The position numbers and the translations under genes are program-made. Of a stretch of 64,000 nucleotides of DNA, positions 42,009 through 51,870 are shown piece after piece (within the stretch, counting starts at the first letter, position 1; every line of letters begins with the position of its first letter). Source of the stretch: Rhodophyticola sp017644125 (GTDB lineage Bacteria > Pseudomonadota > Alphaproteobacteria > Rhodobacterales > Rhodobacteraceae); assembly GCF_042140125.1 (NCBI RefSeq), contig NZ_CP159473.1. One strand, given 5' to 3'. Below the pieces are notes generated by a model. It had not been told where the DNA came from, did no database searches, and saw only the letters and a list, made by a program, of their open reading frames with translations.

Positions 42009-43433
42009 ATGATGAGCAAGACACCCGTTATCTATTGGATGCGCCGGGATTTCCGCCTTGCGGACAATGCCGCCTTGCGGGCTGCCTGTGAAGGCGGGCA
42101 CCCGGTGATCCCGGTCTTCATTCTCGACGAGGTGGTGGAGGGTCACGGCGCGGCCCCGAAATGGCGGCTGGGTCTTGCGGTGGAGCGCTTCGCGGAAACC
42201 CTGAAAGAGGCGGGCAGCCGTCTGACCCTGCGCCGTGGCGCGGCGCTGGAGGTGCTGCGCGCGCTGGTGGACGAGACGGGTGCGCAGGCGGTTCACTGGA
42301 ACAGGCTTTACGATCCGGACGCCCGGCGGCGGGACGAGGCGGTGAAATCCGCGCTGAAGGATGACGGGCTGGACGCCGTCAGCCATGGCGGGCATGTCGT
42401 GTTCGAACCCTGGCGGGTCGAGACCGGGGCGGGCGGCTTCTACAAGGTCTATTCGCCCTTCTGGCGGGCGGTGCGTGGAGTAAAGGTGCCCGAACCGCTG
42501 GCCGCGCCCGGCAAGATCCCCGCGCCCGGGACATGGCCCGCGACGGACAGCCTTGACGACTGGCAGATGGGGGCCGCGATGCGGCGCGGCGCGGATGTAG
42601 TGCGCCCGCACCTGTTGCTTGGGGAGGACGCGGCCCGGGACCGGCTGGACATGTTCACGCAGGAGCGGATCGCGGAGTACAAGGCCAAACGGGATTTTCT
42701 GGACGTGAACGCCACCTCCGGCCTGAGCGAGCCGCTGAGCTATGGCGAGATCAGCGCCCGGACCTGCTGGCACGCCGGGTGGCGGGAGGCGGAGACCGGC
42801 GCCAAGGGCGCCGAGCATTTCGTCAAGGAACTGATCTGGCGCGATTTCGCCTATCATCTGGTCTACCACACGCCGCATATCACCCGCGACAACTGGCGCG
42901 AGGGCTGGGACAGCTTCCCGTGGAACGAGGATGAGCGCCTGAAAGAGGTGCGCGACTGGAAGCGCGGGCGCACCGGGCTGCCGGTGGTCGATGCGGCGAT
43001 GCGCGAGATGTATGTGACGGGCCGGATGCACAACCGGGCGCGGATGCTTGTGGCCTCCTATCTCACCAAGCATCTGATGACCCATTGGCGCGTCGGTCAG
43101 GCGTGGTTCGAGGAGTGCCTTGTGGACTGGGATCCGGCCTCCAACGCGATGGGCTGGCAATGGGTCGCCGGATCGGGGCCCGACGCGGCCCCCTATTTCC
43201 GCATCTTCAACCCCGAGACCCAGGCCGAGAAGTTCGACACGGAGCAGGAATATCGCCGCAAATGGGTGGCCGAGCTCTCCGATGCGCCGGGGGAGGAGGC
43301 ATTGTCCTATTTCGAAGCGATCCCGGAAAACTGGCATATGGCGCCCGACGACGCCTATCCGGAGACACCGGTGGTGGGGCTGTCGGAGGGGCGGGCGCGG
43401 GCGCTGGAGGCTTATGAAAATCGCGATTTCTGA
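42009..43433 (+). CDS. phrB: Deoxyribodipyrimidine photolyase (CPD class I)
   Basis: The photolyase repairs cyclobutane dimers using blue light. The 474-residue protein has the antenna-domain start PVIYWMRRDFRLADNAAL and the FAD-binding C-terminus with GRTGLPVVDAAMREMYVTGRMHNRARMLVASYLTKHL and WQWVAGSGPDAAPYFRIFNP. These are diagnostic. The ATG at 42009 begins two residues before the first beta strand. It is a single gene with a 170-base upstream region. Confidence 0.95.
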   Translation: MMSKTPVIYWMRRDFRLADNAALRAACEGGHPVIPVFILDEVVEGHGAAPKWRLGLAVERFAETLKEAGSRLTLRRGAALEVLRALVDETGAQAVHWNRLYDPDARRRDEAVKSALKDDGLDAVSHGGHVVFEPWRVETGAGGFYKVYSPFWRAVRGVKVPEPLAAPGKIPAPGTWPATDSLDDWQMGAAMRRGADVVRPHLLLGEDAARDRLDMFTQERIAEYKAKRDFLDVNATSGLSEPLSYGEISARTCWHAGWREAETGAKGAEHFVKELIWRDFAYHLVYHTPHITRDNWREGWDSFPWNEDERLKEVRDWKRGRTGLPVVDAAMREMYVTGRMHNRARMLVASYLTKHLMTHWRVGQAWFEECLVDWDPASNAMGWQWVAGSGPDAAPYFRIFNPETQAEKFDTEQEYRRKWVAELSDAPGEEALSYFEAIPENWHMAPDDAYPETPVVGLSEGRARALEAYENRDF

Positions 43434-43520
43434 CACTGCAGCGTCGGAGGCGCCGGTCTATTTCGCTTGAGGCCGCCCGACGGTTTCGCGCAAGATGACC
43501 CAGGTAAAAACGGGGAAACA

Positions 43521-44732
43521 ATGACAATAAAAACAAGTACCAAGGGAGAAACCGAACTGCCGCGCTATTTCGGCGCGGTCTTCGATCAGGCCCGGGACAT
43601 GGCCAACGGCCGATTGGACATGCACCTGCCCGATGGCCGGGTGTTCCGCGCCGAGGGGCGCGCGCCGGGCCCGGTGGCCGAGCTGCATATCCACAATCCC
43701 GACATCTTCGCCCGACTGATCCGCGAAGGCGATCTGGGGTTCTGCGAGGCCTATCTCGACCGCTGGTGGTCGACGCCGGACCTTCAGGCCTTCATGGATC
43801 TGGTCCATGCCGAGAACGACGAGATCTATGACGGGTTTCTGGGCATGAAACTGATCCGCGCCTATGAGCGGCTAAGGTTCTGGATGCAGTCGAACAGCAA
43901 GCGGCAGGCGAAAAAGAATATCGCCCATCACTACGATCTGGGCAACGAGTTCTACGGGCTCTGGCTGGACGACACGATGACCTATTCCTCGGCGCTGTTC
44001 GTCACCGGGCAGGAGCCGCTGGAAACCGCGCAGATCCAGAAGTATGCCTCGATGGTGGACGAAATGGGCGCGCAGCCCGGCGACCATGTGCTGGAGATCG
44101 GCTGTGGCTGGGGCGGATTTGCCGAATACGCCGCCCGGGAGCGCGGCCTGAAAGTGACTGGTCTGACCATCTCGCAGGAACAGCATGATTATGCCGTGGC
44201 CCGCATGGAACGCCTCGGGCTGAGCGACCGGGTCGAGATCAAGATGCAGGATTATCGCGATGAGCGCGGCACCTATGACGGTATCGCCTCCATCGAGATG
44301 TTCGAGGCGGTGGGCGAGAAATACTGGCCCGTCTACTTCAGGAGTTTGCGGGACAGGCTGAAACCCGGAAAGCATGCCACGCTTCAGATCATCACCGTTC
44401 AGGACCGGCGGTGGGAGATCTACAGGCGCGGCGTCGATTTCATCCAGAAATACATCTTTCCGGGCGGCATGCTGCCCTCGCCAAGCGTGCTGAGGGCCGA
44501 GGTCGCCAAGGCGGGCCTTGAAGTCACAGGCGCGATCGAATTTGGCGAAAGCTATTCCCAGACGCTGCGCAGATGGTATGACACCTTCAACGGACGTTGG
44601 GAGGAGGTCGCAGCCTTGGGTTTTGATGACAGGTTCCGCCGGATGTGGAATTTCTACCTCACCTCCTGCGCGGCGTCCTTCCATTTCGGCAATTGCGATG
44701 TCACGCAGATTACCGTGACCCGGCCACGCTGA
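43521..44732 (+). CDS. Cyclopropane-fatty-acyl-phospholipid synthase family methyltransferase
   Basis: The 403-residue enzyme methylates unsaturated fatty acyl chains in membrane lipids with SAM. Motifs are HHYDLGNEFYGLWLDDTMTYSSALF, the SAM loop VLEIGCGWGGFAEYAARE (about 190-207), ASIEMFEAVGEKYWPVYF and KYIFPGGMLPSPS. Both true Cfa and related methylases share these. It is just before trgA, close to 1 base. Confidence 0.92.
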   Translation: MTIKTSTKGETELPRYFGAVFDQARDMANGRLDMHLPDGRVFRAEGRAPGPVAELHIHNPDIFARLIREGDLGFCEAYLDRWWSTPDLQAFMDLVHAENDEIYDGFLGMKLIRAYERLRFWMQSNSKRQAKKNIAHHYDLGNEFYGLWLDDTMTYSSALFVTGQEPLETAQIQKYASMVDEMGAQPGDHVLEIGCGWGGFAEYAARERGLKVTGLTISQEQHDYAVARMERLGLSDRVEIKMQDYRDERGTYDGIASIEMFEAVGEKYWPVYFRSLRDRLKPGKHATLQIITVQDRRWEIYRRGVDFIQKYIFPGGMLPSPSVLRAEVAKAGLEVTGAIEFGESYSQTLRRWYDTFNGRWEEVAALGFDDRFRRMWNFYLTSCAASFHFGNCDVTQITVTRPR

Positions 44733-44733
44733 G

Positions 44734-45174
44734 ATGCTGACGGCTGCCAAACTTGTCGGCGCCATCTTGTTTGCCGGGGTGGGGTATGTCGCCGGCTATC
44801 TGGTGACCGACACCTTCCCCGAAGGCCAGCTTGCCACGTATTTCCCCGCCTCGATCGCGATCATCGGCCTGTGGCAGGGGTGGTACGTGATGGGCGGGCG
44901 CGCGGGCGCGGGGTTTTCCGCGGCGCTGGGCAACGGGTTCCGCACATCCGTCCAGATCGCCTTTTTCGGTCTCGCGTTCTACGCGCTGCGGGAGATGTTC
45001 CGGCGATCGGCCAGTTTGCGCTATGACCAGCCGGGCGAGGCGGTGACCGCGGCGCTGGAGCTGTTTCTGGAGTATTTCTGGCAAATGCAGACTGCGCCGG
45101 TTCTGATCGCGCTGGCCGCGGGCGGGCTGATCGCGGGCTTGTTGACCGAGATGGCCGCGCGCACCTGGAGGTGA
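44734..45174 (+). CDS. trgA: TrgA-family membrane protein
   Basis: The 146-residue protein is predicted to have four transmembrane helices (AAKLVGAILFAGVGYVAGYLV; LATYFPASIAIIGLWQGWYV; IAFFGLAFYALREMF; VLIALAAGGLIAGLLTEMA). It matches TrgA, described in R. sphaeroides as a tellurite resistance determinant with trgB and cysK. The same order appears here, which strengthens the call. Mechanism is not known. Confidence 0.85.
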   Translation: MLTAAKLVGAILFAGVGYVAGYLVTDTFPEGQLATYFPASIAIIGLWQGWYVMGGRAGAGFSAALGNGFRTSVQIAFFGLAFYALREMFRRSASLRYDQPGEAVTAALELFLEYFWQMQTAPVLIALAAGGLIAGLLTEMAARTWR

Positions 45175-45185
45175 CAAACCCGCCC

Positions 45186-46319
45186 ATGGATGCGCTGTTT
45201 TTCTATGGCACGCTGCGATATGCGCCGCTTCTGGGGCTGATTCTGGGCCGCATGCCCGATCTGGTGGACGCCACGCTTGCCGACCATCTGGTCAGCTGGG
45301 CCGACGGCGAGAGCTTTCCGGTGATCGAGAGCCGTGCCGGAGCGACCGCCACGGGCGTTCTGGCAACCGGGATCACCCCGGAGGATCGGGCGCGTCTGGA
45401 TCATTACGAGGGTGCGTTCGCCTACAGCCTTGTGCGGGTGGAGGTGGAAACCGACGGCGGCGAACGGGTGGCGGCGGAAGTCTATCTGCCTGACGCCGCG
45501 GCCTGGACCGCGGGCGCGCCATGGTCTCTCGGGGATTGGGTGCGTGATTGGGGCCTGTTGACGCTGGAGGCCGCCGCCGAGGTCATGGGGCTTTACGGAA
45601 CCGAGGCGCCGGAGAGTATCGCCGCCCGTTTCGGGATGATCCGCGCCCGCGCGCAATCCCGGTTGCGCACCGGGGCGTGGACCCGGCCGCAGACTGTCGG
45701 GGCCGGGTTCACCCGTGCCGATATCGCGCTGGACCGGGTGGACAGACCCTATACCAGGTTCTTCGCCATCGAGGAATACAGCGCCCGGCACCGCCTGTTT
45801 GGCGGCGGCCTCTCCGCGCCGGTGTCGCGCGCGGTGTTCCGGGCGGCGGATGCGGTGACGGTTCTGCCCTACGATCCGCTGCGCGACCGGGTTCTTCTGA
45901 TCGAACAGGTGCGTCTGGGGGCCTATGCGCATGGCGATCCCGCGCCCTGGCTGCTGGAACCCGTGGCCGGCATCATCGACGCGGGCGAAAGCGAGGAAAT
46001 GACCGCCCGCCGCGAGGCGCTGGAGGAAGCGGGCGTGCAGATCGGTGCACTGCACCCGGTCGGGCGCTATTACCCGTCGCCGGGCGGCGTTGCGCAGGTT
46101 CTTATCTCCTATGTCGGGATCGCCGATCTGCCCGATGATCTGCCGGCCATCGGCGGGCTGGACGCGGAGGGGGAGGATATCCGGTCCCATCTTGTCAGCC
46201 TCGATGCCGCACTGGGGATGCTGACGAGCGGAGAACTGGCGGTGGCGCCGCTGATCATCTCCGTCCAATGGCTTGCACGGCACCGCGAAACGCTGCGCGG
46301 CGGGTCTTTGACCGCTTGA
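45186..46319 (+). CDS. trgB: TrgB-like fusion: gamma-glutamylcyclotransferase-like + NUDIX hydrolase
   Basis: The 377-residue protein has an N-terminal GGCT-like domain (ALFFYGTLRYAPLL at the start; DHYEGAFAYSLVRVEV) and a C-terminal NUDIX domain with a perfect Nudix box (G-x5-E-x7-RE-x2-EE-x-G) in AGIIDAGESEEMTARREALEEAG. The second part resembles ADP-ribose pyrophosphatase (RLGAYAHGDPAPWLLEPVAG). Fusion of these two is characteristic of Rhodobacteraceae TrgB. It starts 12 bases after trgA (ATG 45186; a GTG at 45171 overlaps the trgA stop). Confidence 0.88.
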   Translation: MDALFFYGTLRYAPLLGLILGRMPDLVDATLADHLVSWADGESFPVIESRAGATATGVLATGITPEDRARLDHYEGAFAYSLVRVEVETDGGERVAAEVYLPDAAAWTAGAPWSLGDWVRDWGLLTLEAAAEVMGLYGTEAPESIAARFGMIRARAQSRLRTGAWTRPQTVGAGFTRADIALDRVDRPYTRFFAIEEYSARHRLFGGGLSAPVSRAVFRAADAVTVLPYDPLRDRVLLIEQVRLGAYAHGDPAPWLLEPVAGIIDAGESEEMTARREALEEAGVQIGALHPVGRYYPSPGGVAQVLISYVGIADLPDDLPAIGGLDAEGEDIRSHLVSLDAALGMLTSGELAVAPLIISVQWLARHRETLRGGSLTA

Positions 46320-46379
46320 GTTTGCCGCCCCGCGCGCCTATCCCTTGTGGACAATTCCAACGGTCGGGAGCGCGCGCGG

Positions 46380-47408
46380 ATGAATGTCTACAAGGATCTG
46401 GCCGAGACCATCGGCAATACGCCCCTGATCCGTCTTCGCGCCCTGAGCGAGGCGACCGGATGCGAAATCCTGGGCAAGGCGGAGTTCATGAATCCGGGCC
46501 AGTCGGTCAAGGATCGCGCCGCGCTTTACATCATCCGCGATGCGATCGCGCGGGGTGATCTGAAGCCCGGCGGCACCATCGTGGAGGGCACGGCGGGCAA
46601 CACCGGCATCGGGCTGGCGCTGGTCGGCGCGTCGATGGGGTTCAAGACCGTGATCGTCATCCCCGAGACGCAGAGCCAGGAAAAGAAGGACATGCTGCGG
46701 TTGGCGGGGGCGGATCTGGTGCAGGTGCCGGCGGCCCCCTACAAGAACCCCAACAATTATGTGCGCTATTCGGAGCGGTTGGCGGCGGAACTGGCCAAGA
46801 CGGAGCCCAATGGGGCGATCTGGGCCAACCAGTTCGACAATATCGCCAATCGTCAGGCGCATATCGAGATGACCGGCCCCGAGATCTGGACCCAGACCGG
46901 GGGCAAGGTGGACGGGTTCATATGCGCAGTGGGCACCGGCGGCACGCTGGCCGGTGTGGGCATGGCGCTGCAACCCAAGGGCGTTTCCATCGGGCTGGCC
47001 GATCCCGAGGGGTCGGCCATCCACAGTTTCTATACGACCGGCGAGTTCAAGGCCGACGGCGGGTCGATCACCGAGGGCATCGGGCAGGGGCGCGAAACCG
47101 CGAACCTAAAGGGGTTCCGCCCTGACCATTCCTTCAAGATCCCCGATACCGAGGCCCTGCCGATCGTGTTCGACGTGCTGGCCCGCGAGGGGCTTTGCCT
47201 TGGCGGATCCTCGGGCATCAACATGGCGGGCGCGGTGCGGATGGCCCGCGCCATGGGGCCCGGCCACACCATCGTGACGATCCTCTGCGATTATGGCACG
47301 CGCTATCAGTCGAAGCTCTTCAACCCCGCCTTTCTGCGGGAGAAGGGCCTGCCCGTTCCGACGTGGCTGGAGGGGGCGGGGGCGGAGCTGCCGAGTGTCT
47401 TTGAATGA
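46380..47408 (+). CDS. cysK: Cysteine synthase A
   Basis: CysK makes cysteine from O-acetylserine and sulfide with PLP. The 342-residue protein has IGNTPLIRLR, NPGQSVKDRAAL with the PLP lysine K44, GTAGNTGIGLALV and GTGGTLAGVGMAL. Compared with standard CysK it has a longer C-terminus (LREKGLPVPTWLEGAG), as in the larger alphaproteobacterial type. It completes trgA-trgB-cysK. The stop overlaps the next start (ATGA). Confidence 0.93.
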   Translation: MNVYKDLAETIGNTPLIRLRALSEATGCEILGKAEFMNPGQSVKDRAALYIIRDAIARGDLKPGGTIVEGTAGNTGIGLALVGASMGFKTVIVIPETQSQEKKDMLRLAGADLVQVPAAPYKNPNNYVRYSERLAAELAKTEPNGAIWANQFDNIANRQAHIEMTGPEIWTQTGGKVDGFICAVGTGGTLAGVGMALQPKGVSIGLADPEGSAIHSFYTTGEFKADGGSITEGIGQGRETANLKGFRPDHSFKIPDTEALPIVFDVLAREGLCLGGSSGINMAGAVRMARAMGPGHTIVTILCDYGTRYQSKLFNPAFLREKGLPVPTWLEGAGAELPSVFE

Positions 47409-49741
47409 TCGCGCGCCGTTTCTGGCACCTGCTCGCCGCGGGCTTGCTGCTGCTGGCGCTGGCCCTGCCCGGACAGGCGCAGGACCTGCCCGACTATCAG
47501 GAATGGGACGAGCTGGCCGATCGCGCGGAATGGGTGATCGACGGGGAGCGCGCGTCGGATGCTGCGCTGGAAACCCTGCGCGCCAGACTGGTGGCGTGGC
47601 GAACCGAATTCCAGCAGGCGGAACGCGTGAATGCGCCGCGCATCGAGAGTATCCGGGCCCAGATTGATGCGCTTGGCCCGCCGCCGCCCGAGGGCGAGAC
47701 CGAACCGACCGACATCGCCGAGCAACGGGCCGAACTGAACACGAGACTGGCGGAGGCGGAGGCGCCCATACGCCGTGCCGAAGCCGAGCTTCGGCGTGCC
47801 CAGGGGCTGATCAGCGAGATCGACGCGCTGATTGCCGAGCGTCTGGCCGGCGAATTGCTGTCGCTTGGGCCGTCGCCCCTGAACCCGGCCAACTGGCCGG
47901 GCGCCATCGGCGCATTGGCCGACTGGCTGGTCGATACGGCGTTCGAGGTCGACCGTCTGGCGACCTCCGACCTGCGACAGGCGGAGTTGCGGGAAAACGC
48001 CCCGGTCATCACCATTTACCTGATAATCGCGCTCGTTCTGCTGGCCCGCGGCTGGCGATGGGTCGGGCGCCTGATGATGCCCTTCATCCGGCGGGAGGAA
48101 ACCTCGCCCGGGGCGCGGCTTGTGCTGTTCTTCCTGTCGCTTCTGCAATGCCTGATGCCGGTGATCGGGGTGGGGGCGATTGCGGCCGCCATCATCGCCA
48201 CGGATTTCACCGGGATCCGGGCGCAGGTCCTTGTCGATCTGATCACGCCATTCGCGGTCTTCGTGATGGTTGCAGTCTGGTTGGGGCGTCAGGTGTTTCC
48301 GGCTCGCGAAACGGCCGTCCGCCCGCTGACATTGAGCGAAGGGGAACGGCGGCAGGGCCGTTGGACGGTCATCGCGATCGGGGTCACGATCGGTCTGGGC
48401 ACTGCGATCGACGACATTTCCGAAAATGGCGGGTTCAGCGACGGCGAAACCCTGATCCTCTTCTTTCCGATCCTGGTCATGCTGGGATTGCTGCTGCTGC
48501 GTATCGGCCGCCTGCTGATCAGCCATGTGCGGCAGGAAACCCGGGAGGGCGCCGATCTCAGCGTCAATGCGCAGGTCATTCGGGTGCTGGGCTGGGCCGC
48601 CATGGCGCTTGGCGTGATCGGGCCGAGCCTTGCGGCCATCGGCTATTCCACTGCCGGGATCAGCTTCCTGCTGCCTGCCGCGATGAGCCTCGCCCTGATT
48701 GCGCTGGTGCGGATCCTGCAGCGGCTGGTGGTCAATCTCTACGGAACGGTGACGGGCCGCCACGAAGGGCTGGACGAGGCGCTGACGCCCACGCTGATCG
48801 GCTTTGTCCTGGCGCTGTTGTCCCTGCCGCTTTTCGCGATGATCTGGGGCGTGCGCGCGGCGCAACTGCTGGATCTGTGGCGCAACCTGATCGAGGGGTT
48901 CGCGATTGGCGGCGTTACCATCAGCCCGCGCAATTTCCTTGTTTTCGCGCTGGTTTTCGCGGCGGGCTATACCGCGACCCGCATGCTGCAGGCGACGCTG
49001 AAAAGCTCGGTCCTGCCCAAGACGCGGCTGGATGCGGGCGGGCGCATGGCGATCCTGTCGGGCACCGGCTATGTGGGCATCTTTCTGGCCGCGATCATCG
49101 CGATCACGGCAGCGGGGATCGATCTCAGCTCCATCGCGCTTGTCGCCGGTGCGCTCTCGGTCGGGATCGGTTTCGGCCTGCAGACCGTGGTGTCGAATTT
49201 CGTCTCCGGCATCATCCTGCTGATTGAACGGCCGATCAAGGAGGGCGACTGGATCGAGGTGAACGGGATGATGGGCTATGTGCGCGACATCTCGGTCCGC
49301 TCGACCCGGATCGAAACCTTCGACCGCTCCGACGTCATCGTGCCGAATGCCGACCTGATCTCGGGCGTGGTGATCAATATGACCCACCACAACAATACCG
49401 GGCGGGCGATCGTACCGGTGGGTGTGGCCTATGGCACCGATACCAGAAAGGTCGAAGCGGTCCTGCGCGAGGTGGCGGAGGCCCATCCGATGGTGCTTCT
49501 GAACCCGCCGCCCTCGATCTTTTTTCATGGGTTCGGGGCGGACAGCCTCGATTTCGAGATCCGGGCGATCCTGCGCGACGTGAATTTCCTGCTCAGCGTG
49601 AAAAGCGACCTGAACCATGCGATTGCGGCCCGCTTCACCGAAGAAGGCATCGAGATTCCCTTCGCGCAGCGCGATGTCTGGCTCCGCAATCCCGAAACCC
49701 TGCGCGCCGAAACCAACAAGAACGGAGAGCCCGACCCATGA
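47405..49741 (+). CDS. Mechanosensitive channel of the MscS family with DUF3772 domain
   Basis: The 778-residue protein has a signal peptide (RRFWHLLAAGLLLLALALPGQAQ), a periplasmic coiled-coil region with DUF3772 (about 25-190; many E/A/R heptads), about 11 transmembrane helices, and a C-terminal MscS pore (GFGLQTVVSNFVSGIILLIERPIKEGDWIEV; VPNADLISGVVINMTHHN). It protects against osmotic downshift. It is translationally coupled to cysK upstream and alaX-like downstream. Confidence 0.93.
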   Translation: MIARRFWHLLAAGLLLLALALPGQAQDLPDYQEWDELADRAEWVIDGERASDAALETLRARLVAWRTEFQQAERVNAPRIESIRAQIDALGPPPPEGETEPTDIAEQRAELNTRLAEAEAPIRRAEAELRRAQGLISEIDALIAERLAGELLSLGPSPLNPANWPGAIGALADWLVDTAFEVDRLATSDLRQAELRENAPVITIYLIIALVLLARGWRWVGRLMMPFIRREETSPGARLVLFFLSLLQCLMPVIGVGAIAAAIIATDFTGIRAQVLVDLITPFAVFVMVAVWLGRQVFPARETAVRPLTLSEGERRQGRWTVIAIGVTIGLGTAIDDISENGGFSDGETLILFFPILVMLGLLLLRIGRLLISHVRQETREGADLSVNAQVIRVLGWAAMALGVIGPSLAAIGYSTAGISFLLPAAMSLALIALVRILQRLVVNLYGTVTGRHEGLDEALTPTLIGFVLALLSLPLFAMIWGVRAAQLLDLWRNLIEGFAIGGVTISPRNFLVFALVFAAGYTATRMLQATLKSSVLPKTRLDAGGRMAILSGTGYVGIFLAAIIAITAAGIDLSSIALVAGALSVGIGFGLQTVVSNFVSGIILLIERPIKEGDWIEVNGMMGYVRDISVRSTRIETFDRSDVIVPNADLISGVVINMTHHNNTGRAIVPVGVAYGTDTRKVEAVLREVAEAHPMVLLNPPPSIFFHGFGADSLDFEIRAILRDVNFLLSVKSDLNHAIAARFTEEGIEIPFAQRDVWLRNPETLRAETNKNGEPDP

Positions 49742-50457
49742 CCGAGACGTTGTTTTTGCAAGATATGTACCGCAAGACGGCGCCCGGAAAGGTCACGGGC
49801 CTGACCGGTGAGGGCGGCATCATTCTGGACGCGTCGCTGTTCTATGCACGGGGCGGCGGCCAGCCCGGCGACAGCGGCGTGCTGGACTGGGATGGGGGGC
49901 GCATCCCGATTGCCATGGCGGTGAAGGGGGAGGGGACGGACATCGTTCTGGTTCCGGCGGAGCCCGCCGCCCTGCCGCCCGTGGGCGCCGAGGTCGAACA
50001 ACGCCTCGACTGGGATCGCCGCTTCGGCCATATGCGGGTGCATACGGCGCTGCACCTCTTGTCGGTGGTGATCCCGCTTCCGGTGACCGGTGGGGCGATC
50101 GCGGCGGAAAAGGGGCGTCTGGATTTCGCCATGCCCGATCCGCCCGATGACAAGCTGGTGCTGCAGGGCCAGATGAACGCCCTGATCGAGCGGGGTCTCG
50201 ACGTGTCCGAGACATGGATCACCGCCGAGGAGCTTGACGCCAATCCCGGCCTCGTCAAGACCATGTCCGTACAGCCCCCCAAGGGTGCGGGCCGGGTGCG
50301 GCTGGTCCGTATCGGAACCGGCGACCGGCAGATCGACCTGCAACCCTGTGGCGGCACCCATGTCGCCAACACCGCCGAGATCGGGCCTGTCACCATCGCA
50401 AAGATCGAAAGCAAGGGCCGACAGAACCGCCGCGTGACCGTGGCTTTGGCGCAGTAA
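49738..50457 (+). CDS. Alanyl-tRNA editing protein (AlaX-like)
   Basis: A freestanding editing domain that removes serine or glycine from misacylated tRNA(Ala). The 239-residue protein has ASLFYARGGGQPGDSGVL, HTALH (102-106) and CGGTH (204-208); these histidines and the cysteine bind zinc. The ATG overlaps the stop of the MscS gene. Its position behind cysK may matter because O-acetylserine/serine levels affect misacylation, but this is speculation. Confidence 0.92.
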   Translation: MTETLFLQDMYRKTAPGKVTGLTGEGGIILDASLFYARGGGQPGDSGVLDWDGGRIPIAMAVKGEGTDIVLVPAEPAALPPVGAEVEQRLDWDRRFGHMRVHTALHLLSVVIPLPVTGGAIAAEKGRLDFAMPDPPDDKLVLQGQMNALIERGLDVSETWITAEELDANPGLVKTMSVQPPKGAGRVRLVRIGTGDRQIDLQPCGGTHVANTAEIGPVTIAKIESKGRQNRRVTVALAQ

Positions 50458-50745
50458 CCGCGGCAGGCGGCAGCCGTTTACCGATGCCGGCCGCCCCTCG
50501 CTACACGCAGCTCCCCGAGTCCCCGCATACCGCCCCAAAGCCGGGGCCATGGAGCCGGTGCATCGCAGGCTCCCTCGCTTTGGTGCCGGGTCGTGGCACG
50601 GGGCCATATGCAAAGGCAGGCGCGGCCCGGGCGGCGCGTGGGGCGCCGAAATGCCCCGTACCCGGGCGTCCCGATCTTCGGGGGACGCAAAACTTTCATC
50701 GCCCCCTTGCCAGTGCGGTGCGTTCTCGTCTAAGTGCGCCCTGTC

Positions 50746-50835
50746 GGAGCGGTGGCCGAGTGGTCGAAGGCGCACGCCTGGAAAGTGTGTAGGCGGGAGA
50801 CCGTCTCCAGGGTTCGAATCCCTGTCGCTCCGCCA
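50746..50835 (+). tRNA. tRNA-Ser (GGA)
   Basis: The acceptor stem GGAGCGG pairs with TCGCTCC, discriminator G, and CCA is encoded. The D arm reads TGGCCGAGTGG, the anticodon loop CTGGAAA gives anticodon GGA, a long variable arm follows, and the T loop is GGTTCGAATCC. All fit a type II serine tRNA. The DNA downstream is recombinase debris, so this is a likely integration site. Confidence 0.95.
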
Positions 50836-51084
50836 TCATCACGTTGCGAACTCCGAACGGCGCGTCTCAAGCGCCGGATTTCTCCCATGTTTCAAAGGGG
50901 TTTGCTGGAGCCGCCCGAACCTCGGAGACTGGCGCTGCGCCTAATTTCGGTCTCTGAACGGCTTTCGTCTCTAACCGAGCGAACCTCGACGAAATCGGTT
51001 CGGCTTCGCGAGAAGCAACGTTTTCAGTCACTTCCGTTCACCGCTCCGGTGCATTTTCTGCGGCCATGCTCCCGGCTGGCGTCG

Positions 51085-51855
51085 TCACCAAGAGAACGCG
51101 AAGTAGGCGTTATGAGGCGAGACCCGTCCCTTCAACGCGGGGTCATTCAAGTCAGCAATGCCGTTCTCGATCGCCTCGTACAGCCGTTTGAGCTTGGCGT
51201 CGGCCTCCGAGGCCCGCTGGCGTAGCTCGGTGATGTGAGTGCGCCGCCGGGCGATATAATCCTCTCGTCGGTCCAGCACTTCGCTTAGCAACTCGGTCAG
51301 CCGACGCGGATCAAGCAGGCGCTTCTCGATGTGAGCCGTCACCGCCGTGTCGAGCTTGCCCATCGGCACGGTTAGGCTGCCGCAGCCGGTGCTGCCCTGC
51401 CGGGCGCGGGTTGAGCAGGTGTAGTAGCGATAGCGGCCGCCCTTGCCGGTTCGGAGCGTCATTGCGCCGCCGCAGCTCGCGCAGAAGGCAATACCAGTTA
51501 GCAGTGTCGACCCGCTGACCATGCGGGGCGGCGTTCACTTCGGATTGCGGGATTTCAGGTGTGCCTGCACCGCCTGCCATTCGTCTTTGGTGACGATGGA
51601 CGGCACCTCCATCACGACATGCTCGGACTCGGGCTTCGGGCGCTTGTCGTCGGTGGCTGACTGCCCCGGTTCGACATACTCGGCGACGATCTGTCAGCCC
51701 TTGGCTTCGCAATAGCGCTCGGCCTGTCGGCGCTGATCCGGGATGGAGAGGTCGTGTTCGGCCTGCCGGTTCGTGGAGACGCGCAGATAGAGCGCGGCGC
51801 GGATGATGGGGCTATCAGGTACAGCCTCCTGTGAGCGAGAGGCTGCGTCAGTCAT
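51085..51855 (-). pseudogene. Large serine recombinase, decayed
   Basis: Reading from ATG 51855 in one frame: MTDAASRSQEAVPDSPIIRA, then ALYLRVSTNRQAEHDLSIPDQ (resolvase core with catalytic serine in RVS), a TGA at 51696-51694 where TGG (W) is expected, EPGQSATDDKRP, then an internal deletion joining to VTKDEWQAVQAHLKSRNPK, a second TGA at 51537-51535, and finally the zinc ribbon FCASCGGAMTL with YTCSTRARQGSTGCG. Intact members have about 500-600 residues; 257 codons remain. It must once have integrated an element next to tRNA-Ser. Confidence 0.88.
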
Positions 51856-51870
51856 GGCATGATCCTCGGA

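Noticed and set aside
41640..43436. 598-codon open frame opposite acuI and the photolyase gene
   Set aside because: Antisense shadow spanning two real genes; no motif.
47306..49618. 770-codon open frame opposite the MscS-type gene
   Set aside because: Antisense shadow rich in Q/H/R/D, no recognisable domain; the + strand frame encodes a clear channel.
50836..51084. Second attachment site after tRNA-Ser
   Set aside because: Looked for a copy of the tRNA 3' end (GGTTCGAATCC...) downstream; only loose resemblance near 53,020 (GTTCGAATGGCC), too short to accept.
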